Assembly: GCA_963840835.1 (NCBI GenBank) | Contig: CAWJAM010000001.1 | Coordinates: 124,001-188,000, forward strand | Origin: Rubrobacter_D sp963840835 | Lineage (GTDB): Bacteria; Actinomycetota; Rubrobacteria; Rubrobacterales; Rubrobacteraceae | Direction: 5' to 3' | DNA: 64,000 nt | Shown: positions 25,873 to 34,683 of the stretch, piece by piece | Position numbering within the stretch: the first letter of the stretch is position 1 | How the letters are laid out: every line of letters starts with the position of its first letter | Notes under the pieces: generated by a model | The model's database searches: none | Seen by the model: the letters and a program-made list of their open reading frames with translations, nothing else | Told to the model about the DNA's origin: nothing | Made by a program: the position numbers and the translations under genes

Positions 25873-27408
25873 ATGATCTACCTCGTCGGGAGCGGGCCGG
25901 GTGATCCGGGACTGTTCACGGTCAAGGGCGTCAGGTGCATGAAAGAGGCCGAAGCCGTCGTCTACGACAGGCTCGCCCCAGGGGCGCTGCTCGGGTACGC
26001 GAGGCCGGAGGCCGAGAAGATCTACGTCGGTAAACGCCCTGGCAACCCCACGATGTCCCAGGAGGAGATCAACGCTCTCCTCGTAGACCTCGGCCGCGCC
26101 GGCAAAACGGTCGTGCGCCTCAAGGGTGGCGACCCTTACATCTTTGGCCGCGGCGGGGAGGAGGCCCTCGCCCTGATCGACGCCGGACTTCCTTTCGAGA
26201 CCGTCCCCGGCGTGACGAGCGGCGTCGCAGCCCCCGCTTACGCAGGCATCCCCGTCACACATAGACACGTCTCTACAAGCGTCGCGTTCGTCACGGGGCA
26301 CGAGGACCCGACGAAGGGCAGTTCGGATGTCGATTGGCGCAAACTCGCCAACGGCGCCGACACGCTCGTGCTTTACATGGGCGTCGGACGGCTGGCGGAG
26401 ATCTCTACCGGCCTCATCGCCGCCGGCAAGGAGCCTGATACGCCCGTGGCCTGCGTCAGGTGGGGGACCGTGCCGGAACAGAGGACCATCACGGGTACGC
26501 TCGAAGACATCGCAGATAGGGTCGCCGAAGCGGGCCTGAAGCCGCCGGCGATCATCGTGGTCGGCGACGTAGTCGCCCTGCGCGAGGCCGGGCTCGATTG
26601 GTACGAGCGGCGCCCTCTCTTCGGGCGCCGGATAGTAGTCACGCGGGCAAGGGCGCAGGCGGGCGAGCTATCCGAAGAACTCGAGGGGCTCGGGGCCGAG
26701 GTCCACGAGTTTCCCACGATCGAGATACGTCCACCCGAAGACTTCGGCCCGCTCGACGCGGCGATCCGTGAACTCGACTCATTCGGTCTCATAGTCTTTA
26801 CCAGCGTGAATGGGGTAGACGCATTCCTCGCGCGCCTGCGTCACCATGACCTGGACCTTCGGTCCGTGCCGCGGGATGCGAAGGTGGCCGCCATCGGTCC
26901 GGCGACGGCAGAGAGGCTCGAAGGGGCCGGACTCAGGGTCGATGCCGTCCCCGAGGAGTACAGGGCCGAGGCCCTGATCGAGGTCCTCGGAGAGTACCCG
27001 CTCGCCGGAGAACGCGTGCTAATACCACGGGCGAGGGTGGCGCGTGAGATCCTGCCCGAGAAGCTCAGGGAGGCCGGCGCCGAGGTCGTCGTCCCGCCGG
27101 CCTACGAGTCGGTCCCGTCTTCGAGGGGCAAAGAGGAGTTGTCGGTTCGCCTTCGAACCGGCGAGGTAGACTGCGTGACGTTCACGGCCAGCTCGACGGT
27201 CGAGAACTTCGTCGGGGCCTTCGGGGAGGCGGAGGCGGCGCGGCTGCTCTCGGGCACGAGGGTCGCCTGTATAGGCCCGATCACGGCCAACACGGCCAGG
27301 GGACGCGGTCTCAGGGTGGACGTTGAGGCCGATGAGTACACGATACCCGGGCTTGTCGAGGCGGTCACGAACCTCCTCGCCGCCGACCCGGCAAAGAGGG
27401 GTGAGTAG
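25873..27408 (+). CDS. Fused uroporphyrinogen-III methyltransferase and uroporphyrinogen-III synthase
   Basis: 511 residues, two enzymes in one chain. Residues 1-245: SUMT/CobA, with YLVGSGPGDPGLFTVKG, VRLKGGDPYIFGRGGEE and the TSVAFVTGHEDP region; it makes precorrin-2 for siroheme and cobalamin. Residues about 250-505: HemD, from RRIVVTRARAQAGELSEEL to VEADEYTIPGLVEAV, with TFTASSTVENF typical of the synthase. The start ATG directly follows the hemC stop. Such fusions are common in Gram-positive bacteria. Confidence 0.94.
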   Translation: MIYLVGSGPGDPGLFTVKGVRCMKEAEAVVYDRLAPGALLGYARPEAEKIYVGKRPGNPTMSQEEINALLVDLGRAGKTVVRLKGGDPYIFGRGGEEALALIDAGLPFETVPGVTSGVAAPAYAGIPVTHRHVSTSVAFVTGHEDPTKGSSDVDWRKLANGADTLVLYMGVGRLAEISTGLIAAGKEPDTPVACVRWGTVPEQRTITGTLEDIADRVAEAGLKPPAIIVVGDVVALREAGLDWYERRPLFGRRIVVTRARAQAGELSEELEGLGAEVHEFPTIEIRPPEDFGPLDAAIRELDSFGLIVFTSVNGVDAFLARLRHHDLDLRSVPRDAKVAAIGPATAERLEGAGLRVDAVPEEYRAEALIEVLGEYPLAGERVLIPRARVAREILPEKLREAGAEVVVPPAYESVPSSRGKEELSVRLRTGEVDCVTFTASSTVENFVGAFGEAEAARLLSGTRVACIGPITANTARGRGLRVDVEADEYTIPGLVEAVTNLLAADPAKRGE

Positions 27409-27409
27409 G

Positions 27410-28390
27410 ATGGCTTTCCCGCAGCAGAGGTTGAGAAGGACCAGGCGCACGGCTGGCCTGAGGAGCCTGGTGCGCGAGACGCGGCTCTCGCCGGAGGATC
27501 TCGTCTACCCGATCTTCGTGAGATCGGGGGAGGACGTAAAGAACCCCATAGCCTCGATGCCGGGGATCTTCCAGCTATCCATAAACCACGCGGTCGCTGA
27601 GGCCCGGCGGGCGCACGGACTCGGCATCCCGGCCGTCCTGCTCTTCGGCATCCCCGACCACAAAGACGAGGCGGCGACAGGGGCCTATGACCCCGAGGGA
27701 GTGGTACAGCTCGCCACCCGAGCCATAAAGGACGCCGCCCCCGAACTGCTCGTAATAACGGACGTGTGCCTGTGCGAGTACACGAGCCACGGCCACTGCG
27801 GGGTCGTCGAGAAGGAGACCGGCGAGGTGTTCAACGACGTGAGCCTGGAGCTACTGGCCCGCACCGCCGCGTCCCAGGCCGAGGCCGGGGCCGACGTCGT
27901 CGCCCCATCGGACATGATGGACGGCCGCGTCGCGGCGATCCGGTCCGAGCTAGACAACGAGGGCTTCGAGAACACCCCCATCATGGCCTACGCGGCCAAG
28001 TACGCCTCAGCCTTCTACGGCCCGTTCCGCGACGCCGCAGACAGCGCCCCGCAGTTCGGCGACCGGCGTAGCTACCAGATGGACCCTGCCAACGCCCGCG
28101 AAGCGCTCGTCGAAACCGGCCTCGACATCGAGGAGGGCGCCGACATCGTTATGGTCAAACCGGCGCTGCCCTACCTGGACGTGCTAAGACGCGTCCGCGA
28201 GACGACCGATTTACCGCTCGCGGCGTACAACGTGAGCGGTGAGTACGCGATGGTCAAGGCCGCCGCCCAGAACGGATGGCTTGATGAGGAGCGTGCGGTC
28301 ATCGAGGCGCTGACGGGTATCAAACGCGCCGGCGCCGACATCATCATCACCTACCACGCCCCAGACGCAGCCCGGTGGCTGACAAGCTGA
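27410..28390 (+). CDS. hemB: Porphobilinogen synthase (delta-aminolevulinate dehydratase)
   Basis: 326 residues from ATG 27410 (MAFPQQRLRRTRRTAGLRSL). Condenses two aminolevulinates. Metal-binding Cys-rich DVCLCEYTSHGHCG, first Schiff-base region AYAAKYASAFYGPFRDAA, and second active-site Lys in MVKPALPYLDVLR. RBS GGGTGAGTAGG. The last codons (RWLTS, stop) are formed by GGCTGACAAGCTGA, the start of a GCTGA-type repeat array, so the repeat supplies the stop codon. Confidence 0.96.
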   Translation: MAFPQQRLRRTRRTAGLRSLVRETRLSPEDLVYPIFVRSGEDVKNPIASMPGIFQLSINHAVAEARRAHGLGIPAVLLFGIPDHKDEAATGAYDPEGVVQLATRAIKDAAPELLVITDVCLCEYTSHGHCGVVEKETGEVFNDVSLELLARTAASQAEAGADVVAPSDMMDGRVAAIRSELDNEGFENTPIMAYAAKYASAFYGPFRDAADSAPQFGDRRSYQMDPANAREALVETGLDIEEGADIVMVKPALPYLDVLRRVRETTDLPLAAYNVSGEYAMVKAAAQNGWLDEERAVIEALTGIKRAGADIIITYHAPDAARWLTS

Positions 28391-28432
28391 AATGCTGACC
28401 TGCGCGGGTTTGGAAGGGACTTCCAAACCCGC
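28379..28432. terminator. GCTGA array and 13-bp hairpin between convergent genes
   Basis: GCTGACAAGCTGAAATGCTGACC (units of the GCTGA family) is followed by GCGGGTTTGGAAG (28404-28416) and its exact inverse at 28420-28432, three-base loop. It lies between the hemB stop and the minus-strand glutaredoxin-like gene and could stop transcription from both sides, though there is no T tract. Confidence 0.55.
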
Positions 28433-28434
28433 TA

Positions 28435-28665
28435 TCACACGGCACACCCGCGGCCCATCCAGCCGATCTCGACGGGTTTGCCCTCCTCGAAGATGACGGG
28501 TACCGTGCGGTTTCCGCCCGTGAGGCCAAGCATCCGCTCGCGGGCTTCGGGGTCCTTCTCTACGTCGTACTCCACGAAGTCAACCCCGCGCCATTCCAGA
28601 TCCTCGCGGGCGGCCTCGCTGTAGGGACAGCCAGCCGTGGTGTACAGCTCTATCGACCCGCCCAT
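28435..28665 (-). CDS. Glutaredoxin-like protein, UXX-star (seleno)protein family, Cys form
   Basis: 76 residues. Glutaredoxin fold: ELYTTAGCPYSEAAREDLEW with a monothiol CPYS site (Cys about 13), then TVPVIFEEGKPVEIGW. It ends RGCAV-stop, so a Cys sits third from the end. As I recall, the family is named for a C-terminal U-x-x-stop, with Sec or Cys there. Codons are TGT GCC GTG TGA, and the TGA is followed at once by TAG. Next to hypA but on the other strand. GGAGGATGT precedes the ATG of the gene start region. The family call is from memory. Confidence 0.65.
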   Translation of the reverse strand: MGGSIELYTTAGCPYSEAAREDLEWRGVDFVEYDVEKDPEARERMLGLTGGNRTVPVIFEEGKPVEIGWMGRGCAV

Positions 28666-28802
28666 ACATCCTCCTTACGCCGCAGTTGCTCGCTAATTCT
28701 ATCTCTCCCGGAGTTTCCTGGACGTTGTTCCACGGATGGCTATGGGCTACGATGGTGGAGGGATCGGGAACGCAGCCTGGATGCGTCGTGAGGAGTGGGT
28801 CC

Positions 28803-29141
28803 TTGCACGAACTCTCCATAGCAGAGTCGGTGGTCAGGGTCGCCAGCCGCCAGGCGGATGGGCGGAAGGTTACGAAGGTCCAGATGAGGGTGGGCTACCT
28901 GCGGCAGGTCGTGCCTTCTTCCCTGGCTTTCGGTTTCGGCCTACTGGCGGAAGGAACGCCGGTCGAGGGCGCAGAACTGGAGATAGAGCAGATCCCCGCG
29001 GAAGGCCGGTGCCGCGTGTGCGGGGTGGAGAGCTGTCTCGGTAGCTTCCCGCTGCAGTGCCAGGCGTGCGGAGGCCTCGACCTGGAGATCCTCAAAGGGG
29101 AAGAGCTGATGGTCGATTCACTCGAATTGGAGGAGGCGTAA
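28803..29141 (+). CDS. hypA: Hydrogenase nickel-insertion protein HypA
   Basis: 112 residues from TTG 28803, because the family begins MHELSIAESVV and HELS follows the TTG directly; the His after the start is a nickel ligand. GAGGAGTGGG is the ribosome site. The zinc site is formed by CRVCG and CQACGG (two CxxC pairs), spaced as in HypA. With HypB it delivers nickel to the hydrogenase large subunit. Two bases separate its stop from hypB. Confidence 0.94.
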   Translation: MHELSIAESVVRVASRQADGRKVTKVQMRVGYLRQVVPSSLAFGFGLLAEGTPVEGAELEIEQIPAEGRCRVCGVESCLGSFPLQCQACGGLDLEILKGEELMVDSLELEEA

Positions 29142-29143
29142 GG

Positions 29144-29821
29144 ATGCACCGTACGGCGGTCAAAAAAGTGGTCCGCGAGAACGTCCTGGACGCCAACGAC
29201 ACGCTCGCCAGGGCGAACCGGGACCTGTTTGACCAGGCAGGGACCTATACCATCAACATGATGAGCTCTCCTGGGGCCGGGAAGACGGCGCTACTGGAGC
29301 GCACGCTGGAGCGGTTGCACGGCAAGCTTCGTGTTGGCGTCCTCGAAGGGGACGTACAGACTACCCTGGACGCCGACAGGCTAGCCCGCTTCCACGTCCC
29401 CCTCGTGCAGGTGAACACCGACCCGGGATTCGGCGGCGAATGTCATCTCGACGCCAACATGGTTCGTTCCGGCCTCCGCGAGCTCCCGCTCGACGCCATA
29501 GACATACTTATCATCGAGAACGTGGGGAACCTGGTGTGCCCCGCGGAGTTCAGGGTGGGGGAGGACACGAGGGTCATGGTCTACTCCGTCACGGAGGGCG
29601 AGGAGAAGCCGCTGAAGTACCCGCTCATGTTCCGTTCGGCCGACCTGGTGCTCGTCAACAAAATGGACCTGCTGGAGCACCTGGACTTCGACCTGCAGCA
29701 GTTCCTCGGGAACCTCGATGCGGTCAACCCTGGTGTCAGGACCATCCTCACCAGCGCTCGGACCGGCCAGGGCGTCGAGGAGTGGTGTGGCTGGCTCGAG
29801 CAGTGCCTCCAAAAGATGTGA
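29144..29821 (+). CDS. hypB: Hydrogenase nickel-incorporation GTPase HypB
   Basis: 225 residues from ATG 29144 (MHRTAVKKVVRENVLDANDT). G1 MSSPGAGKTALLE near residue 41, metal site GGECHLDANMV (Cys/His at the dimer interface), IENVGNLVCPAEF with the second conserved Cys, VNKMDLLEHL for guanine. There is no His-rich N-terminal store, so it lacks nickel storage. RBS AGGCGTAAGG. It ends the hypAB pair; the subunit genes follow after a promoter. Confidence 0.95.
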   Translation: MHRTAVKKVVRENVLDANDTLARANRDLFDQAGTYTINMMSSPGAGKTALLERTLERLHGKLRVGVLEGDVQTTLDADRLARFHVPLVQVNTDPGFGGECHLDANMVRSGLRELPLDAIDILIIENVGNLVCPAEFRVGEDTRVMVYSVTEGEEKPLKYPLMFRSADLVLVNKMDLLEHLDFDLQQFLGNLDAVNPGVRTILTSARTGQGVEEWCGWLEQCLQKM

Positions 29822-29840
29822 GACGCAGATCGTATCCATG

Positions 29841-29869
29841 TTTACAGTAGATTGGGGGAGTGTTATTCT
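29841..29869 (+). promoter_or_regulatory. Promoter of the hydrogenase structural genes
   Basis: -35 TTTACA (29841-29846), 17-base spacer, -10 TATTCT (29864-29869). The transcript would have an untranslated leader of about 230 bases before the GTG at 30106. The leader (29876-30105) has no ORF I can support and may hold regulation. Promoter call is by consensus only. Confidence 0.5.
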
Positions 29870-30105
29870 GCCTGCGCTACTTGTTGGTGGGTGACGGGTA
29901 GACGGTAAAGCGGCGCGTCAGGGGTTCAGGAAGCAGGCTGGATCAATGACCATTCCTTCAGGGGTGAGGGGTGTACCGCAAGAGATCTCGACAAAGGGGA
30001 AGCTCTAGCGGAAGGGGTGGAGGTAACCACGTTCGGAGTCTACTGAGGATCATCCTTGCCGAAGATTGCCGGATGTATGGCGTGTGGGGAAAGGAGTAGT
30101 AGCCA

Positions 30106-31149
30106 GTGACCGAGACTACGAGCACGGCCAGCGGTGTGGAGGAGGTCCACATTTTATGGATCTCGGAGGGGTTGAGTTGCGATGGTGACTCCGTCTCTAT
30201 CACGGCGGCGACGCTACCGAGCATCGAGGACGTGGTGCTTGGCAATATACCCGGGCTGCCGAAGGTGCACTTGCACAACAAGGTCCTCGCCTACGAGAAC
30301 GGCGATGAGTACATGAAGGCCTTCTATCAGGCCAAGAACGACGAGCTCGATGCTCCGTTCGTGCTCGTGATCGAAGGTTCCATCCCCAACGAGAACATCA
30401 GCGGAGATGGGTTCTGGACCTCGCTCGGCTTCGATAGCGCCACGGGACAGCCGATCACGCTGAACCAGTGGATCGACTGGCTGGCGCCGAAGGCGTGGGC
30501 CGTGGTTGCCGCAGGCACCTGCGCGACCTACGGCGGCATCCACGCGATGGCCGGCAACCCGACGGGGGCGATGGGCCTCGCAGACTACCTCGGCTGGGAC
30601 TTCCGGGCGCAGTCTGGCGCCCCGATAGTGAACGTGCCTGGTTGCCCGGTGCAGCCTGATAACTTCATGGAGACCGTCACGTGGCTGCTTTACCAGGCCG
30701 CCGGATTGTCTCCCATGATCCCGCTCGACGACCAGCTCAGGCCGACTTGGCTGTTCGGGAGCACGGTACACGAGGGTTGTGATCGCGCCGGCTACTACGA
30801 GCAGGGCGACTTCGCCGAGGACTACAACTCGCCCAAGTGCATCGTGAAGCTTGGGTGCTGGGGGCCCGTGGTCAACTGCAACGTCGCCAAGCGTGGCTGG
30901 ATGGACGGTCTTGGAGGTTGCCCGAACGTGGGGGGCATCTGCATAGGATGCACCATGCCAGGTTTCCCCGACAAGTTCATGCCGTTTATGGACGAGCCGC
31001 CTGGCGGGAAGCTCTCCTCGGCCATGACCATGGGCTACGGCGCCATGATCCGCGGTCTTCGTGGCATCACCAACAATACGCTCAACAAGGAACCCAAGTG
31101 GCGACACAACCGTAGCGAGCTGACCACCGGCTACGACCCGCGCTGGTGA
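30106..31149 (+). CDS. hhyS: [NiFe]-hydrogenase small subunit, group 1h (high-affinity actinobacterial type)
   Basis: 347 residues. Carries the iron-sulfur clusters that pass electrons from the NiFe centre. N-terminal LWISEGLSCDGDSV (Cys 25 with adjacent Asp residues) is the group 1h form; in a related solved enzyme the proximal cluster has three Cys and one Asp. AGTCATYGGI, VNVPGCPVQPD, HEGCDRAGYYEQG, LGCWGPVVNCNV, GGCPNVGGICIGCTMPGFP supply further ligands. No Tat signal and no membrane anchor, as expected for this group. GTG start with AAAGGAG. First gene after the promoter. Confidence 0.93.
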   Translation: MTETTSTASGVEEVHILWISEGLSCDGDSVSITAATLPSIEDVVLGNIPGLPKVHLHNKVLAYENGDEYMKAFYQAKNDELDAPFVLVIEGSIPNENISGDGFWTSLGFDSATGQPITLNQWIDWLAPKAWAVVAAGTCATYGGIHAMAGNPTGAMGLADYLGWDFRAQSGAPIVNVPGCPVQPDNFMETVTWLLYQAAGLSPMIPLDDQLRPTWLFGSTVHEGCDRAGYYEQGDFAEDYNSPKCIVKLGCWGPVVNCNVAKRGWMDGLGGCPNVGGICIGCTMPGFPDKFMPFMDEPPGGKLSSAMTMGYGAMIRGLRGITNNTLNKEPKWRHNRSELTTGYDPRW

Positions 31150-31158
31150 AAAGGAGGT

Positions 31159-31234
31159 TTCAGGCTACAGATTTCAGGCATCAGCAAAAAGCCTGAGACC
31201 TGTCACCTGAAGCCTTAGCGACTGAAAGGAGCGG
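31159..31234 (+). repeat. TTCAGG/CCTGAAG array ending in an RBS block
   Basis: Short inverted units (TTTCAGGCTACAGATTTCAG to the left, CACCTGAAGCC to the right) end in TTAGCGACTGAAAGGAGCG at 31215-31233, a variant of AGCGACCGAAGGGAGCG. The AAAGGAG is the ribosome site for the large subunit TTG at 31241. It fills the gap between the two subunit genes. Confidence 0.7.
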
Positions 31235-31240
31235 CTCAAG

Positions 31241-33046
31241 TTGGCTATCCGAGAGGAAGTTACTCCGGAATCCAGGAACCTGGTGGAGATGGCGTGGGAC
31301 CCCATCACGCGCATCGTTGGCAACCTGGGAATCTACACGAAGATAGACTTCGACAACCGCGAGGTGGCTGAGTGCCACAGCACCTCTTCGCTCTTCCGGG
31401 GCTACAGCGTGTTCATGAAGGGCAAGGACCCACGCGACTCCCACTTCATCACCAGCCGCATCTGCGGCATCTGCGGCGACAATCACGCGGTTTGTTCGGT
31501 CTACGCCCAGAACATGGCTTACGGCATCAAGACGCCGCCTCTGGGCGAGTGGATCATCAACCTCGGTGAGGCTGCCGAGTTCATCTTCGACCACACTATC
31601 TACCAGGACAACCTGCTGTTCGTGGACTACTGCGAGCAGATGGTCAAGGAGACGAATCCGGGCTGGCTGGAGGCGGCCGAGACGACCGAAGCCCCCAACG
31701 GCAACATCCACGGCTTCCACACCATCGCCGACCTCATGCGCGCCCTCAACCCGTTCACGGGGGCTATCTACAACGAAGCGTTGCAGATGAGTCGTATCAC
31801 CCGCGAGATGTTCTGCCTGATGGAGGGTCGCCACGTCCACCCTTCCACGGTATATCCCGGTGGTGTCGGCACCGTGCCAACCCCGCAGCTCTTCACGGAC
31901 TACCTCGTGCGCCTCATGCGGTGCATGGACTGGGTAAAGAAGATCGTCCCGATAACCGACGACCTCTTCGACTTCTTCTACGACATCACAGACGGCGAGT
32001 ACGCGAAGGTCGGCCAGCGGCGCATCCAGCTCGGGTCCTGGAGCGCCTTCCAGAACCCTGACGTGTGCGACTATACCTACCGCAACATGAACGAGTGGGG
32101 CAAGGCCGCGTTCGTGAGCCCTGGCGTCGTGGTGGACGGCGAGCTGGTCACGACGAACCTGGTGGACATAAACCTCGGGCTCCGCATCCTGCTCGGCCAC
32201 TCCTTCTACGACGACTGGGAGCAGGAGGAGACGTTCGTTTCCCGCGACCCGCTGGGCAACCCTGTGGACAAGCGCCACCCGTGGAACCAGACCACCACCC
32301 CCAAGCCCCAGAAGCGCGACTTCGACGGCAACTACTCCTGGGTTATGAGCCCGCGCTGGCTCGACGAGCGCACCGGAGATCACCTCGCGCTCGACACCGG
32401 CGGCGGGGCGTTCGCGCGCCTGTACGCCACCGCGCTCGCCGGGCTCGTTGACACCGGCTACGTCAAGGCCACCGGTGACAGCGTGGAGATCAACCTGCCA
32501 GGCACCTCCACCATGCCCGAGACCACGTTCGAGTGGAAGGTGCCGCCGCCGGAGAGGGGCTCGAACACCCTGGAGCGGGGCAGGGCAAGAGCCTACTTCA
32601 TAGCCTACTCCGCGGCCCAGGCGGTCTACTTCGTTGAGCAGGCCCTGGAACTGGTGCGGCAGGGCGAGACCAAGGTCTTCCAGGACTTCGAGGTCCCGGA
32701 CGAGTCCATCGGATGCGGCTTCCACGAGGCCGTGCGCGGCGTCTTGTCTCACCACATGGTGATCCGGGACGGCAAGATCGCCAACTACCACCCCTACCCG
32801 CCGACGCCGTGGAACGGATCTCCGAGGGACTCATACGGGACCCCCGGTCCTTACGAGGACGCCGTACAGGGAACCCCGATCTTCGAGGAGAACGGCCCGG
32901 ACAACTTCAAGGGCATAGACATCATGCGTGCGGTGCGCAGCTTCGATCCGTGCCTGCCCTGCGGGGTGCACATGTACCTCGGCAATGGCAAGACACTCCA
33001 GAAGTTGCACTCACCGACGATGGGCTTCGAGCCGGCGGACAAGTAA
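31241..33046 (+). CDS. hhyL: [NiFe]-hydrogenase large subunit, group 1h
   Basis: 601 residues. Holds the NiFe(CN)2CO centre that splits H2. L1 motif RICGICGDNH (Cys 75, Cys 78) and L2 motif DPCLPCGVH (Cys 571, Cys 574) give the four nickel ligands; all are Cys, so this is not a selenocysteine hydrogenase. GDNH and PCLPCGVH fit group 1h, whose members oxidise atmospheric H2. About 24 residues follow the L2 His. TTG start after the AAAGGAGCGG block. Followed by a strong terminator. Confidence 0.94.
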   Translation: MAIREEVTPESRNLVEMAWDPITRIVGNLGIYTKIDFDNREVAECHSTSSLFRGYSVFMKGKDPRDSHFITSRICGICGDNHAVCSVYAQNMAYGIKTPPLGEWIINLGEAAEFIFDHTIYQDNLLFVDYCEQMVKETNPGWLEAAETTEAPNGNIHGFHTIADLMRALNPFTGAIYNEALQMSRITREMFCLMEGRHVHPSTVYPGGVGTVPTPQLFTDYLVRLMRCMDWVKKIVPITDDLFDFFYDITDGEYAKVGQRRIQLGSWSAFQNPDVCDYTYRNMNEWGKAAFVSPGVVVDGELVTTNLVDINLGLRILLGHSFYDDWEQEETFVSRDPLGNPVDKRHPWNQTTTPKPQKRDFDGNYSWVMSPRWLDERTGDHLALDTGGGAFARLYATALAGLVDTGYVKATGDSVEINLPGTSTMPETTFEWKVPPPERGSNTLERGRARAYFIAYSAAQAVYFVEQALELVRQGETKVFQDFEVPDESIGCGFHEAVRGVLSHHMVIRDGKIANYHPYPPTPWNGSPRDSYGTPGPYEDAVQGTPIFEENGPDNFKGIDIMRAVRSFDPCLPCGVHMYLGNGKTLQKLHSPTMGFEPADK

Positions 33047-33060
33047 GCGGCGAGAGGTGT

Positions 33061-33092
33061 GGGCGGGCCCTGCATTTTGGGCCCGCCCTTTC
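33061..33092 (+). terminator. Rho-independent terminator after the large subunit gene
   Basis: GGGCGGGCCC (33061-33070) pairs with GGGCCCGCCC (33079-33088) around an eight-base loop and is followed by TTTCT. It likely limits expression of the accessory genes relative to the two subunits, since the same operon continues 20 bases later. Confidence 0.8.
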
Positions 33093-33110
33093 TAGTTAGA
33101 GAGGGAAAGG

Positions 33111-34004
33111 ATGCTTCTAGACGACCAGCAGGTAATGGAGCGCGTCGGCAGGATCGAGGCGTTGGTTGAGGAGATCGAAACCTTCAAAGAACCGGACGCC
33201 AGGGCCAAGACCGCGGAGATCGTCCAGGCCCTCCTCGAACTCTATGGCGAGGGTCTGGCGCGCATCGTGGAGAGCGTGGGCGGTCTCGGTAGCCAGGACC
33301 TCAAGGACGCACTTCTCGACGACGAGCTGATCACGCACCTCCTGTTCCTGCACGGCCTGCACCCCGTGGACGTTGAGACGCGCGTGATGGGCGCCCTCGA
33401 CGAGGTGCGCCCGTACCTCGAGTCCCACGGGGGCAACGTCCAGCTCCTGGGCATTGAGGATGGCGTGGCGCGGCTGAAGATGGAGGGAAGCTGTGAAGGA
33501 TGCCCTTCTTCCACGATGACGCTCAAACTGGCGATAGAGGAGGCCATCCAGAAGGCTGCGCCTGACCTCGAAGGCATAGAGGCCGAGGGCGTCGTGGAAG
33601 AGCCGCCCACACCGGCGGTGACCATCGTGGCCGGTCCGACGTTGTCCAGGAAGAAAAAGAAGCAACCAGAAGAAAACGGGGACTCCTCCTGGACGCCAGT
33701 CGGCGATCTGGACCTCACCCCCGGTGCGAAGCTGGCGAAAGAGGTCTCCGGCGTGCCGGTGCTGTTCCTGAGGCTGGCGGGCGACTTCTATGCCTACCGG
33801 GATACCTGCCCCGGCTGTGGTGAATCGTTGGAGCGGGGAGAGTTGAGGGTCGCGGACCTCACGTGTTCCGGTTGCAGCCGGCGCTACGACGCGCGCAGGG
33901 CGGGCAGGTCGCTAGACGACTCGCTGCTGCACCTGGAGCCCGTCCCGCTGCTCGTCGGCGAAGACGGCCAGGTGAAGGTCGCCCCGCCGAGCGTGGTCGG
34001 CTGA
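33111..34004 (+). CDS. NifU-like scaffold fused to a Rieske-position zinc-ribbon domain
   Basis: 297 residues. Residues 1-85 are helical. Residues 88-165 are a NifU C-terminal-type domain: ALDEVRPYLESHGGNVQLL and SCEGCPSS with the cluster-binding Cys 128 and Cys 131. A charged linker (SRKKKKQPEEN) leads to a Rieske-like fold where four Cys (CPGC at 233-236, CSGC at 252-255) replace the usual two Cys and two His, so it is more likely a zinc or rubredoxin-type site. Conserved next to group 1h hydrogenases; probably cluster delivery or electron transfer. Confidence 0.85.
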   Translation: MLLDDQQVMERVGRIEALVEEIETFKEPDARAKTAEIVQALLELYGEGLARIVESVGGLGSQDLKDALLDDELITHLLFLHGLHPVDVETRVMGALDEVRPYLESHGGNVQLLGIEDGVARLKMEGSCEGCPSSTMTLKLAIEEAIQKAAPDLEGIEAEGVVEEPPTPAVTIVAGPTLSRKKKKQPEENGDSSWTPVGDLDLTPGAKLAKEVSGVPVLFLRLAGDFYAYRDTCPGCGESLERGELRVADLTCSGCSRRYDARRAGRSLDDSLLHLEPVPLLVGEDGQVKVAPPSVVG

Positions 34005-34011
34005 GAACCCG

Positions 34012-34683
34012 ATGGCCCGCGACAACAAATTCTCCGGTTTCTCCGCGCTGCGCCGCTTCGCCCAGGAAGAGGCCGGCAATAGGGCGGCGGAAGAAACCGT
34101 ACCGGAGGAGCGTTGCGACCTGTGTGGGGCGCCCATACCGCCCGACCCCGACCACCGGCACCTGATGGAGGTTGCGACGCGCGAGATCTCCTGTGTCTGC
34201 CGGCCTTGCTCCATCCTCTTCGACAGCAAGGCGGCCAGCGAAGGGCGTTATCGTGTGGTCCCTGACCGCATCCTGGACCTCGAAGACTTCGAGATGTCGG
34301 ACGCGCTGTGGGAGAGCCTGCGCGTCCCGGTGGACATGGCGTTCTTCTTTTACAACACCCCCGCTGCAAAGGTCGTCGCGTACTACCCGAGCCCGATGGG
34401 ACCGACCGAGTCGCTGCTGGAACTGGACGCCTGGGAGGAACTGGAGACCCAAAATTCGGTGCTAAGGGACATGGAGCGGGACGTGGAGGCGGTACTGGTC
34501 AACCGGGCACGGGGAGCAAATGAACATTTCCTGGTGCCGATGGACGAGTGCTACAAGCTGGTCGGTGTGATCCGGACTCGCTGGAGGGGCTTCAGCGGGG
34601 GGCGCGAAGTCTGGGATGACATAACCCGATTCTTCGAAGACCTCAAACGCCGCTCACGCAGGGCGACTAGAAACGGGAGCTGA
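34012..34683 (+). CDS. DUF5947 hydrogenase-associated protein
   Basis: 223 residues, function unknown. Two CxxC pairs near the N-terminus (CDLCGAPI at 35-42; CVCRPCSILF at 63-72) suggest a zinc or cluster site. A motif VDMAFFFYNTP and VAYYPSPMGPTES are conserved in the family as I know it. The family travels with group 1h hydrogenases, immediately after the NifU-like gene, as here (7-base gap). Likely an accessory or electron-transfer partner; that is inference from neighbourhood. Confidence 0.8.
   Translation: MARDNKFSGFSALRRFAQEEAGNRAAEETVPEERCDLCGAPIPPDPDHRHLMEVATREISCVCRPCSILFDSKAASEGRYRVVPDRILDLEDFEMSDALWESLRVPVDMAFFFYNTPAAKVVAYYPSPMGPTESLLELDAWEELETQNSVLRDMERDVEAVLVNRARGANEHFLVPMDECYKLVGVIRTRWRGFSGGREVWDDITRFFEDLKRRSRRATRNGS

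Noticed and set aside
28404..28437. TGA followed by a hairpin at the glutaredoxin-like gene as Sec codon plus SECIS
   Set aside because: A TAG follows the TGA at once, so Sec insertion would add one residue only, and the hairpin has a three-base loop without the GU and bulged U of bacterial SECIS elements. It looks like a terminator or repeat.
31241..33046. Selenocysteine [NiFeSe] hydrogenase
   Set aside because: All four nickel-ligand positions are Cys codons and no in-frame TGA occurs.
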